Below are positions 18,973 through 27,609 of a stretch of 56,079 bases of DNA, piece after piece. Position 1 is the first letter of the stretch; each line of letters opens with the position of its first letter. Origin of the DNA: Akkermansiaceae bacterium (lineage in GTDB: Bacteria; Verrucomicrobiota; Verrucomicrobiia; Verrucomicrobiales; Akkermansiaceae); NCBI GenBank assembly GCA_028822935.1, contig JAPKCM010000029.1, positions 1-56,079 of the forward strand. Direction: 5' to 3'. A program made the position numbers and the translations under genes. The notes below the pieces were generated by a model. It did no database searches. It was not told the DNA's origin and saw only the letters and a program-made list of their open reading frames with translations.

Positions 18973-20430
18973 TTAGGCCAAGATCTTCTTAAGAACCTTC
19001 ATCGGCTCCACCCCGGTGAGACGCTGATCGAGACCCTGATAACGAAGAGTAAATCGTTCATGATCGATCCCGAGGCAATGAAGCACCGTGGCGTTGATCT
19101 CGTTGATGTGCACGGAATCGGAAACCGGATTGTAGGAATATTCATCGGTCTCACCTAAAGATACTCCGCCTTTAATTCCACCGCCTGCCATCCACATACA
19201 GAAGTTCCGTGGATGGTGGTCGCGTCCGTAGCTGGTTTCGGTAAGCGTTCCCTGTGAGTAGACCGTCCGCCCGAATTCTCCGCCCCAAATGATCAAGGTT
19301 TCATCGAGCATGCCTTGCTGTTTGAGATCGGTCAGGAGAGCGGCACAAGCCTGATCAGTGTCCTTGCACTGATTACCCATCTCTTTGGGAAGGTTTCCGT
19401 GCGAGTCCCAGCCACGGTGCATGATTTGCACCATGCGCACGCCTCGCTCGACGAGCCGTCGCGCCAGAAGCGCACTCGAAGTAAACGAGCCCGGACGATT
19501 CACGTCCTCGCCATAAAGATCCATCGTCGCTTTCGACTCTTTACTAAAGTCCGTCAAATCTGGAACGCTCGCCTGCATGCGGTAAGCCATTTCATACTGG
19601 GAAATGCGAGTCTGGATATCCGGATCGCCGAACTTTTCAAATCCGCGTTGGTTCAGCTCACCCAATGAATCAAGCATCGCCCGACGGTCTCCCCGATTCA
19701 CTCCCGGAGGATTCTCGAGATAAAGAACGGGATCATTCCCCGAGCGCAGAACCACTCCGCTGTGTCGTCCCGGGAGAAAGCCCGGCCCCCACATTCGGCT
19801 GAAGAGTGCTTGGGCATTTGAGCCATTGGGAAAATTTGGCGTCAAGGCCACAAAGGACGGAAGGTCACTCGTCTCCGCGCCCAATCCGTATGAGACCCAC
19901 GAGCCCATACTCGGCTTCCCGGAAACTTCACTTCCGGTCATGACAAAAGTGCAAGCCGGATCATGGTTGATCGCGTTGGTATGCACCGTCTTCACCACCG
20001 CGATGTCATCAACAAGCTTGGCAGTATGCGGAAAAAGTTCGCTCACCCAGCGGCCACATTCACCATGTTGGGCAAACTTGAATCGCGACGGAGCCACCGG
20101 AAATCTTCCCTGTCCGCTTGTCATCGTCGTGATGCGATCGCCAAGGAACTCCTTCGGAAGATCTTTGTTATATTCCTTCAATAAATTCGGCTTGTAATCC
20201 CAGGTATCGAGCTGCGAGGGTCCACCATTCATGTGGAGATAGATCACCGCTTTGGCCTTACTTGCGAAGTGCGGCAAGCCCTGAAGGCCCGGATGCACTT
20301 CGGACGGAGCTGCTCCGATTCGCGGGGCACCCATCAATGAAGCCATGGCAATTCCGCCAAGACGGATTCCACTATCGCCAAAAAATTGACGACGGGTCTG
20401 AAGAAGTTGATTTTCTAAAAATGGATTCAT
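18973..20430 (-). CDS. DUF1501 domain-containing protein
   Basis: 485 aa, full family length. A twin-arginine-like signal (TRRQFFGDSGIRLGGIAMASL) indicates Tat export. DUF1501 proteins belong to the alkaline phosphatase/sulfatase-like fold; typical blocks here are VIYLHMNGGPSQLDTWDYKP, WDSHGN, IIWGGEFGRT and DHHPRNFCMWMAGGGIKGG. No activity is established for the family. It starts 8 nt downstream of the PSCyt1/PSD1 gene, the standard PVC two-gene pair. Its C-terminus gives the reference for the remnant at 40768-40905. Confidence 0.93.
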   Translation of the reverse strand: MNPFLENQLLQTRRQFFGDSGIRLGGIAMASLMGAPRIGAAPSEVHPGLQGLPHFASKAKAVIYLHMNGGPSQLDTWDYKPNLLKEYNKDLPKEFLGDRITTMTSGQGRFPVAPSRFKFAQHGECGRWVSELFPHTAKLVDDIAVVKTVHTNAINHDPACTFVMTGSEVSGKPSMGSWVSYGLGAETSDLPSFVALTPNFPNGSNAQALFSRMWGPGFLPGRHSGVVLRSGNDPVLYLENPPGVNRGDRRAMLDSLGELNQRGFEKFGDPDIQTRISQYEMAYRMQASVPDLTDFSKESKATMDLYGEDVNRPGSFTSSALLARRLVERGVRMVQIMHRGWDSHGNLPKEMGNQCKDTDQACAALLTDLKQQGMLDETLIIWGGEFGRTVYSQGTLTETSYGRDHHPRNFCMWMAGGGIKGGVSLGETDEYSYNPVSDSVHINEINATVLHCLGIDHERFTLRYQGLDQRLTGVEPMKVLKKILA

Positions 20431-20438
20431 AGGGCGGA

Positions 20439-23400
20439 TCAGTTGCGAACGATGGCTTCGTCCATATTCAAAATAAGATTGGCGACCAAAGTGAAGGCCG
20501 CGAGTTCGGAAACATCTAAATCACCAGGCGGCTTGGATTCACCAAACCCAACTGCCTTCTTGGCATCTTCAGGAACTTTCTCATATCGGGCCAATTGGCG
20601 CTGATAGAGCTTCGTCGCAATCGTGAGTTCTTCGACACCGGGAGATCGGGACAAGACACTTTCAAATGCAAACCCAAAACGTTCGTTGAGATCGGAAGAC
20701 GACTGCATCATCCGTGTTGCCAGTCCACGGGCGGCCTCATAGTGCTGCACATCATTCATCAACTGGAGAGCCTGCAGCGGTGTATTACTACTTTCCCGTT
20801 GCAGGCAGGATTGCTCGCGCGACGGAGCATCGAAATTGGTCATCGCAGGATGGGGCGCCGTTCGTTTAAAGAAGGTATACACCGAACGTCGATACAGATC
20901 AGTCCCCTTGGATTGCTTATAGTTGCGCGTATTTGACCCACCGAAAGCCACCGGCTCCCAGATGTTCGGCGGCTGATAAGGGTTTACTCCTTTTCCACCC
21001 AATCTGTGATCCATCAATCCACTCACGAAGAGCGCCTGATCGCGTAGCTGCTCGGCAGATAGTCTAAATCTCGGACCCCTCGCCAACTTGCGATTTTCAG
21101 GATCCTGAATCCATCGCGGACTAGCCGCCTGGCTCTCTTGACGAAAGGCCCGGCTCATCACCAATGCGCGCATGATTTTTTTAACATCCCAGCCATTGTT
21201 CTGAAAACGAAGTGCCAGAAAATCCAGTAGTTCAGGATGGCTTGGCAGATCGCCCTGCGTTCCGAAGTCATGACTGGTTTTCACGAGTCCAATTCCAAAC
21301 ACTTGCTGCCAAAACCGATTCACCGCAACTCTTGCGGTCAGCGGATTCTCCGGAGCCACCAGCCACTTTGCCAGGTCGAGACGATTAGCCCGATCACCGC
21401 TCTTCTTGAGTGGTGGAAGAACCAGAGGAGTATTTGGCTCTACCTTTTCACCCGGCTTGTCGTATTCGCCGCGAATCATGACAAAACTGTCGCGCGGCTT
21501 GGGAAGATCTCGAAAGACAAAAGTCGAAGGGATCCCTGCATCAAAGTCAGCATTTTCTTTCTTCACTTTCGCCAGTTCTCCTCTGATCGAGGTAAAGGCA
21601 TCGCGCGTGCTCTGACAAACTTCCTGAAGATAATAGGACCTGATTTGCGCCAACTCCTCTGGCTTTCTCGGCTTGTCCGGTCCTTCTTTCAGCCAACCCC
21701 GAAGCGCGCCTTTCGCCTCTGGAGTATCTTTTCCCACCCGTGATTTTCGCCAGGCAAGAAGCGAGAGATTCGGGTCCAAAGCAGGATCAGTCACTCCGAT
21801 AACGCCAAAGCGATCAAAGTAAGCCGTCCCACCATGCACCGTGAAAGCAAAGCCGACAACCTTGGCCCCAGTGGCTAGACCCATCTTTTCAGCGGGCACT
21901 TCAAGACGCACCCATTGCCCCTTTTTCGGAAGGTCACCGGCACGGTAGCGCTCGGTCGTTCCCTTCTTTCCAAAATCGATGACATCAGCTCCCCACAGGG
22001 CACGATGACTCCAGTCCTTGGTGTGGAATTGAATCATCACCTCTTCGGGCGGATCCTCCGGATCGAGATAGACGTGCAAAAAGAACTTCGCCTGGGAAGG
22101 CACCGTGAGAGGAGCTGCTCCCGCCTGATAGTAATCCTGCGCCATTCCTGCCCCGCCACGCTTCAACGATTTCTTCCCACTCTTGACGGGGTTTTCAACG
22201 AAGGTCAACGGATGTCCGGAAACCCCAACTTTCGCCCCCTCTGGAAAGGCATCGTCAAACCACACTTCTTCGTGCTCTGATCTTTTTGGAGGCGGATTTT
22301 TCTTAGCCGGATCTTCATATTTCAGACTCACCGAAATTGCGCTCATCTTCTTTTCGAGAACTTTCTGGCGATCTGAAAAACCCTTTCTCTTCTCATCATA
22401 ATCCGGCGTCTTCACCTTGATCACCGGTTGCGTGAGGAGTTTATTACCGTCCATCGCCGGATCGGCATTGGAGTTAAAGAAAGCGTAGAGCGAATAAAAA
22501 TCCTTTGAGGTGATCGGATCATACTTGTGATCATGACACACTGCGCATCCTGCCGTTAAGCCCAGCCAGACCTGCGCCGTAGTGCTGGCTCGATCGACGG
22601 CATAACGAAAGACAAATTCCTTGGCGATACTTCCGCCTTCACCGGTCGTGACATTACATCGATTAAATCCCGTCGCCACCATCTGCTCCTGGGTCGAATT
22701 AGGCATCAAGTCCCCGGCCAGTTGTTCGATCGTGAAATCATCGTAGGGCAGATTTCGATTAAACGAATCGATCACCCAATCTCGGTAAGCCCACATCTGA
22801 CGCTCGTTATCGAGGTGCATTCCATGAGTATCTCCGTAGCGCGCCGCATCCAGCCAATGCCGCGCCATTTCTTCGCCGTAGTGCTTCGAGTCCAAATAGC
22901 GATCCACCATCTTGCCAAAGGCATCCGTCGATTGATCGCTCACATATTTCTCCACCTCCTCAATCGTCGGGGGCAATCCAATCAGCGCAAAACTCACTCG
23001 TCGAATCAGAGTCGGGCGATCCGCCTCCGGAGAAAACTCCATGCCTTCTTTGGTCAACGACGCGCCCACAAAACGATCTATCTCCAAGCCCTCGCCTCCT
23101 GGAACCTCAGCCTTCACCGGTGCCACGAAGGCCCAGTGCGTCTGATACTCAGCCCCTTCCTGAATCCATTGCCGTAGGATCGACTTCTCCCCCAATGTCA
23201 GCTGCTTATGAGAATCCGGTGGCGGCATCATATCGTCCTCATCCTTGGTGATGATTCGCAGCCAGGCTTCACTTTCATCCGGCTTCCCTGCAACAATGGG
23301 TGACTTGCCTCGCTTTCTCTTTTTAAAAGCCCCCTCCGGAGTATCCAATCTCAACTCACCCTCACGGGTCTCCTCATCAAATCCATGACAGGCAAAACAC

Positions 23401-23504
23401 TTGTCAGAAAGAATCGGACGAATGTCTCTATTAAACAATAAGGATTTCTCCCCCGGCGCCTGAGACACCAGAATCAGAAAAAGCAAACTTTGACCAAATT
23501 TCAC
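20439..23504 (-). CDS. Planctomycete cytochrome c (PSCyt1/DUF1549/DUF1553) protein
   Basis: 1021 aa with a signal peptide (MKFGQSLLFLILVSQAPG). The PSCyt1 domain has CFACH at 36-40 followed by LRLDTPEGAFKKRK and DDMMPPPDSH. DUF1549 (PSCyt2) spans ~145-350 (HWLDAARYGDTHGM, CAVCHDHKYDPI), so a second CxxCH motif is present. A concanavalin-like insertion lies ~400-580, and DUF1553 (PSD1) covers the C-terminal third (NRFWQQVFGIGLVKTSHDFG, QSCLQRESSNTPLQALQLMND). It is a periplasmic multi-domain cytochrome of unknown substrate, co-transcribed with the DUF1501 gene 8 nt downstream. Expanded families of this pair are a hallmark of PVC bacteria that degrade complex glycans. Confidence 0.95.
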   Translation of the reverse strand: MKFGQSLLFLILVSQAPGEKSLLFNRDIRPILSDKCFACHGFDEETREGELRLDTPEGAFKKRKRGKSPIVAGKPDESEAWLRIITKDEDDMMPPPDSHKQLTLGEKSILRQWIQEGAEYQTHWAFVAPVKAEVPGGEGLEIDRFVGASLTKEGMEFSPEADRPTLIRRVSFALIGLPPTIEEVEKYVSDQSTDAFGKMVDRYLDSKHYGEEMARHWLDAARYGDTHGMHLDNERQMWAYRDWVIDSFNRNLPYDDFTIEQLAGDLMPNSTQEQMVATGFNRCNVTTGEGGSIAKEFVFRYAVDRASTTAQVWLGLTAGCAVCHDHKYDPITSKDFYSLYAFFNSNADPAMDGNKLLTQPVIKVKTPDYDEKRKGFSDRQKVLEKKMSAISVSLKYEDPAKKNPPPKRSEHEEVWFDDAFPEGAKVGVSGHPLTFVENPVKSGKKSLKRGGAGMAQDYYQAGAAPLTVPSQAKFFLHVYLDPEDPPEEVMIQFHTKDWSHRALWGADVIDFGKKGTTERYRAGDLPKKGQWVRLEVPAEKMGLATGAKVVGFAFTVHGGTAYFDRFGVIGVTDPALDPNLSLLAWRKSRVGKDTPEAKGALRGWLKEGPDKPRKPEELAQIRSYYLQEVCQSTRDAFTSIRGELAKVKKENADFDAGIPSTFVFRDLPKPRDSFVMIRGEYDKPGEKVEPNTPLVLPPLKKSGDRANRLDLAKWLVAPENPLTARVAVNRFWQQVFGIGLVKTSHDFGTQGDLPSHPELLDFLALRFQNNGWDVKKIMRALVMSRAFRQESQAASPRWIQDPENRKLARGPRFRLSAEQLRDQALFVSGLMDHRLGGKGVNPYQPPNIWEPVAFGGSNTRNYKQSKGTDLYRRSVYTFFKRTAPHPAMTNFDAPSREQSCLQRESSNTPLQALQLMNDVQHYEAARGLATRMMQSSSDLNERFGFAFESVLSRSPGVEELTIATKLYQRQLARYEKVPEDAKKAVGFGESKPPGDLDVSELAAFTLVANLILNMDEAIVRN

Positions 23505-24094
23505 AACATCGTCTTGCCAGAATACACCGCCCGAAGGAAGGCTGGAATGCCCGACTATGCACCAATATGTAAATCAAGGCTTCCTTCGCTTCCAAATATC
23601 GCGGGGAAGGCTGCCCTCATGCCTCGTTGAAAGGAACCCACACCACAATGGAAGGATGGCTCTCCAAATCAGTGATCATTTCGTCATAAAAATAATAATT
23701 CAAATCCTTGCGTCACCCCTTCGTCGAATCAACACAAATCATTAAAACAGAATGTATCGCGCCAAGGTACAATCCCTATTCAAACCAACAAAAATAGAGC
23801 CCACAGAATCGAATCGACCTCCCTATATTACTCACAAGCTCATCACAAAGTGAATATCCATCACCGAGCTACTCTTCACACTCCCTCCTTCCTAAAATTG
23901 GCGCAAAACCACTCACTTCTATAGCATCCGAACTCACCAAAATAAAAAATCAGCTTTATCAAATTTTGATCTAAATCACATAACCCCCTGATTTAGGGCT
24001 TTTAAACACTCCAAATCCCAAGTAAAAAGGGAATCTCCCCACTCCTTTCGCTGGCACAAAAAAACCTATCACCATCACAACTTCCTCCATTCTT
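23505..24094. other. Divergent intergenic region
   Basis: 590 bp, AT-rich, without a convincing gene. A 9-bp perfect inverted repeat (23532-23540 with 23580-23588) lies just upstream of the PSCyt1 gene. Two copies of a TGGCRCAAAA box (from 23899 and from 24052) precede the XylR-type regulator gene; both resemble the half-sites upstream of the LamG genes but lack a clear 21-bp partner. Confidence 0.45.
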
Positions 24095-25294
24095 ATGGAC
24101 GATCAAGAAAAAAAGCACCGTCGCCGCATCCTTCTGGAGATCGAAACGGCCATCGCTCCGGGTCGTGATATGCTTCGTGGTATCGCCAAGTTTTCGGGGG
24201 AAATTCATCGCTGGGACATCCACCACAATGCAGGAAACTGGTCCCTTCATGGAAGTATTTCGGGACCATCTCACATCGAGCCTATCTCACCACATCACCA
24301 CATCGACGGTGTCATCACCCGCATCTACGATGAAGCAGGACGCAAGCGCGCGCACGAGCTCATTTCTCAGGGCATTCCCGTTGTTGATATCCTAGGCGAT
24401 CACGGAGACCGCTCCCTCCCGCTCGTCCACACCGATGACAACGCCATCGCCAAAGTCGCCCTCCGCCACCTCATCGAGCAGGGCTTCGGACGCTTCGCCT
24501 TCTGCGGAATCGGCGACACCCGCTGGTCAGACCAACGCGGCCAAAGCTTCACTCATGAAGCCGAAAAACTCGGCATCAGAGTCCCTTCGTTCACCGTTTG
24601 CAAATCCCATCAAGAGCACGACCAAAGCAACACCGGGCACATCGAAGAGTGGCTCAAAAGCCTTACCCTCCCTCTCGGCATCTTCGTCTCCTGCGACCAC
24701 ATCGCCCCCCTCCTCCTCAACGCCTGCGCTCGCCTTGGCATCATTATCCCCGAAGCACTCGCCGTTGTTGGAGTGAACAATGACACCGTCGCCTGCAATG
24801 TCTGCAGCCCCACTCTCTCCAGCATCGATGCCGCCCACTTCGAAGTCGGCTACCGCGCGGCCCGACTCCTTAACGATCTTCTGGAAGACACTTCCCCAGA
24901 GTCCAATACCATCCTCGTCCCTCCCAGCCGACTCGTCGTTCGCGGCTCTTCCGGCGAACTCGCCATCAGCGATCCTCTCATCGCCCGCGCCTCCCGCTTC
25001 ATCAATCGCAACGCCAGCAGCCCAATCGGCGTCGATGACGTCGTCGCCTCCGTCCCTCTCTCCCGCCGCGAACTCCAACGCCGCTTCCGCAGCATCACCG
25101 GCCGCACCATCCACGCCAGCATCCTCGATGCGCGCATGAGCATCGCAAAACGTCTCCTCGGCAACCCGGAATACACCGTCGATGCCGTCGCCGAGCTCTC
25201 CGGCTTCGGCAGCCGACAACACTTCACCAAAACCTTCAAAGCGCAAACGGGCATCACGCCGGCAAAATACCGCCGCGAATTGGTCTTTCGTTAA
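24095..25294 (+). CDS. XylR-type transcriptional regulator (periplasmic-binding-like + AraC HTH)
   Basis: 399 aa. Residues ~10-285 have a LacI/PBP-like sensor domain (DGVITRIYDEAGRKRAHELI, VHTDDNAIAKVALRHLIEQGF, IPEALAVVGVNNDTVACNV), as in XylR. The C-terminal ~105 residues are an AraC-type double HTH (SRRELQRRFRSITGRTIHA and LSGFGSRQHFTKTFKAQTGITPAKYRREL). It probably senses a sugar. The next gene, a selenoprotein candidate, starts 11 nt after its stop, so they likely share a transcript. It is a candidate to bind the GCRCAAA direct repeats at 30658 and 31663, and single boxes occur in its own upstream region, which would allow autoregulation; both are inference. Confidence 0.92.
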   Translation: MDDQEKKHRRRILLEIETAIAPGRDMLRGIAKFSGEIHRWDIHHNAGNWSLHGSISGPSHIEPISPHHHIDGVITRIYDEAGRKRAHELISQGIPVVDILGDHGDRSLPLVHTDDNAIAKVALRHLIEQGFGRFAFCGIGDTRWSDQRGQSFTHEAEKLGIRVPSFTVCKSHQEHDQSNTGHIEEWLKSLTLPLGIFVSCDHIAPLLLNACARLGIIIPEALAVVGVNNDTVACNVCSPTLSSIDAAHFEVGYRAARLLNDLLEDTSPESNTILVPPSRLVVRGSSGELAISDPLIARASRFINRNASSPIGVDDVVASVPLSRRELQRRFRSITGRTIHASILDARMSIAKRLLGNPEYTVDAVAELSGFGSRQHFTKTFKAQTGITPAKYRRELVFR

Positions 25295-25305
25295 CCTCCC
25301 CAACA

Positions 25306-27609
25306 ATGAAATCTCTCCTTCTAGCCGCCCTCGTCCTTTGCTCCTGCAAAAGCGACACGACCTCGAAACCGCCTCCTGAGGTTTCGAAATCACCCGATGA
25401 TGTCGCAAAGGCCGTCGTTGAAAGCGAAGAAGCCATCCAGAAACTCACCCCCAAACTCAAAGCGCTCGCCTCTAAAATCATTGCAGGAGCGGAACCCGAC
25501 CTTCCCGATGAATGGAACAAGATTCGCGATGGCCAGTGGGTCAATGGTTCATTCGGAGTTCTTTCCGCCACCTTCGATAATTCAAAATTCATCACGAAAA
25601 CCAAATTCGAAGGACTCTTCCAATCCGCCACCGGGGCTCTCACTGGCGTCCGAACGAAACAAAAACTCACCTGGAAATTTGACTCCGCCGGACAAGCCAC
25701 TTTGTCCAAATGGACACCATTGGAATTCCATCTCATCGAATCTCCCGCCCCACTCTTCGAAGACGTCACCAAAAAGGTCATCCCATCAAGCTTCGCACGC
25801 GACGAAGCACAGCGTTCCGCCCATCAGGAAATCACGGAGCAAGCTCTCGCCGAGAAAAAACTCGTCATGCCCAAGCGCGAGTATGCCGATGTTCCCGATA
25901 TGGAGAGCGCCCAGCAGTATCCCTCGGTCAGCGTGGTCGACTACGATTCCGACAGTCACGATGACCTCTTCATCACTGCCCGCTACACCGAGCCGCAACT
26001 TTTCCGGAACAAGGGCGATGGAACCTTCGAGGACGTCACCATCGAGTCAGGACTCACCCCGGGGTATTGCGTCAATTTCAGCCTCTTCGCTGACTTCGAC
26101 AACGATGGCGATCCCGATGCCTTGGTCTGCCGCTCGCTCGAACCCACTCTCTATTACCAAAATAACCAGGGCAGCTTCGAAAATGTGACTCACAAACTCA
26201 CTGACCTCGGCGAGCAATTCTTTGTCGTTTCCGCTGCGGCCGCAGACGTCAATCGCGACGGTCTTCTCGATGTCTATCTCACCACCTACACCCCCGGAAC
26301 CGATGTCAGGCCCATATGGAAAGAGCGCTACCTGCCACCTGCAGACGCAGCCCGTCTCGACACCCTCTCAGCAACTGCCCATCCCTACTTCGATGATCGC
26401 GGCGGCCCAAACATCCTCCTCATGAATCGCGGCGGCGGGCGGCTGGAACGTTCCGGCGGGGAAGTCGTTAAACTTTGGCGTAAAAGCTATCAACCAGCCT
26501 GGGCGGACGTTGACGGCGACGGTGACGATGACCTCTATGTTTGCAATGATTTCTCTCCTGATACCTTCTTGCGAAACGAGACCCCGAAGGGAGCCGCCGA
26601 GCCAGTCTTCGTCGATGCCTACGCCGAGCATTTCCCGGACGGAGAGATGGCCTTCGGAATGGGTGCCTCCTTCGGAGACTACGACAACGATGGCGACCTC
26701 GATCTCTTCGTCTCCAACATGTATTCCAAAGCAGGGAATCGCATTATCGATCTGGTCGGCAAAGTCGACCCCCGCATCAAAGTGGCGGCACGAGGCAACT
26801 TCATGTATCGTAATGATGACGGAGTTTTCCACCAAGTCGCAAAACCGGACGCCCCGGAGACTCGCACGGGATGGTCCTTCGGCGGTCAATTCGCTGACTT
26901 CAACAATGACGGACTCCTCGACCTCTACGTTCCAAGCGGCTACTACACCGCGCCCAAGAAGGTGGCCACGGAAGTGGACTTGTGAAGTTGCTTCTGGAGC
27001 ACGGTCGTGCTCTCCGATCCCACCAAATCAATAAAATTTCGTACTTCCGAACATTGGAAATCTCCTCTGCTCAACTTCCAGTTGCGAGTCGAACAAAGCA
27101 ATCCGGGCGGCCCGGCTTTCCGAAGTAATTCCCTCAGTGGAAATGAGCGCAACCGCCTTCTCCTATCCAGCGCCGGTGGCTTCACGGACAACTCTCTCGT
27201 CAGCGGAATTGACGGCAAAGAAGACGCCCGCTCATTTTCCCTTTTCGACTACGACAACGACGGTTGGCTCGACATCGCCCTTGCCAGCGCCAACGCCCCA
27301 CGACTGCGTATCTTCCGCAACAAGCTGGGCGAATCAGGCCATCTAGGACGCATGATTCGTCTAAAGTTAACTGGCACCGTAAGCAATCGTGACGCCTGTG
27401 GCGCTCTGGTAACAATCAAAACAAGCAAAGGAAATCGAGCCCTTCAAAAAGCTCTCGGCGTTGGGCTTTCCTCTCAAAATTCGAGCAAACTCTGCATCAC
27501 TTTGGCAGCAGATGAAACACTGGAAAAAATCTCAGTCCGCTGGCCCTCCGGCAAGGTAAGCACTCATTCCATCGAAGGCTCAGCGCCCCTCATTTCACTG
27601 ACTGAGTAG
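25306..27609 (+). CDS. FG-GAP/ASPIC-UnbV lipoprotein with in-frame TGA, predicted selenoprotein
   Basis: I annotate one 767-residue protein read through the TGA at 26983-26985 (residue 560). A standard reading gives a 559-aa and a ~200-aa product. Lipoprotein signal peptide with lipobox LCSC (Cys14). FG-GAP/VCBS repeats fill ~200-555 (DYDSDSHDD, DFDNDGDPD, DVDGDGDDD, DYDNDGDLD, DFNNDGLLD). After TGA the same frame continues SCFWSTVVLSD, a further repeat (LFDYDNDGWLD) and an ASPIC/UnbV domain (RDACGALVTI ... ISVRWPSG). The paralogue at 27595-30540 has TGA at the same point and aligns on both sides. The downstream half has no ATG or RBS of its own; its only early start, GTG at 27007, lies inside the hairpin. 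A Cys follows two residues after the predicted Sec. Function unknown; it should sit on the outer face of a membrane. Confidence 0.82.
26997..27012 (+). promoter_or_regulatory. Predicted bacterial SECIS element
   Basis: RNA hairpin GAGCAC-GGUC-GUGCUC: 6 perfect pairs and a GGUC tetraloop, starting exactly 11 nt after the UGA. This matches the known E. coli fdhF layout (11-nt spacer, GGUC apical loop, read by SelB). The paralogue has the same spacing and loop, with a compensatory base-pair change. Confidence 0.8.

Noticed and set aside
26986-27609. Independent downstream gene starting at GTG 27007
   Set aside because: No RBS, start codon lies in a hairpin arm, the protein would begin mid-domain without a signal peptide, and conserved residues lie upstream of the GTG.
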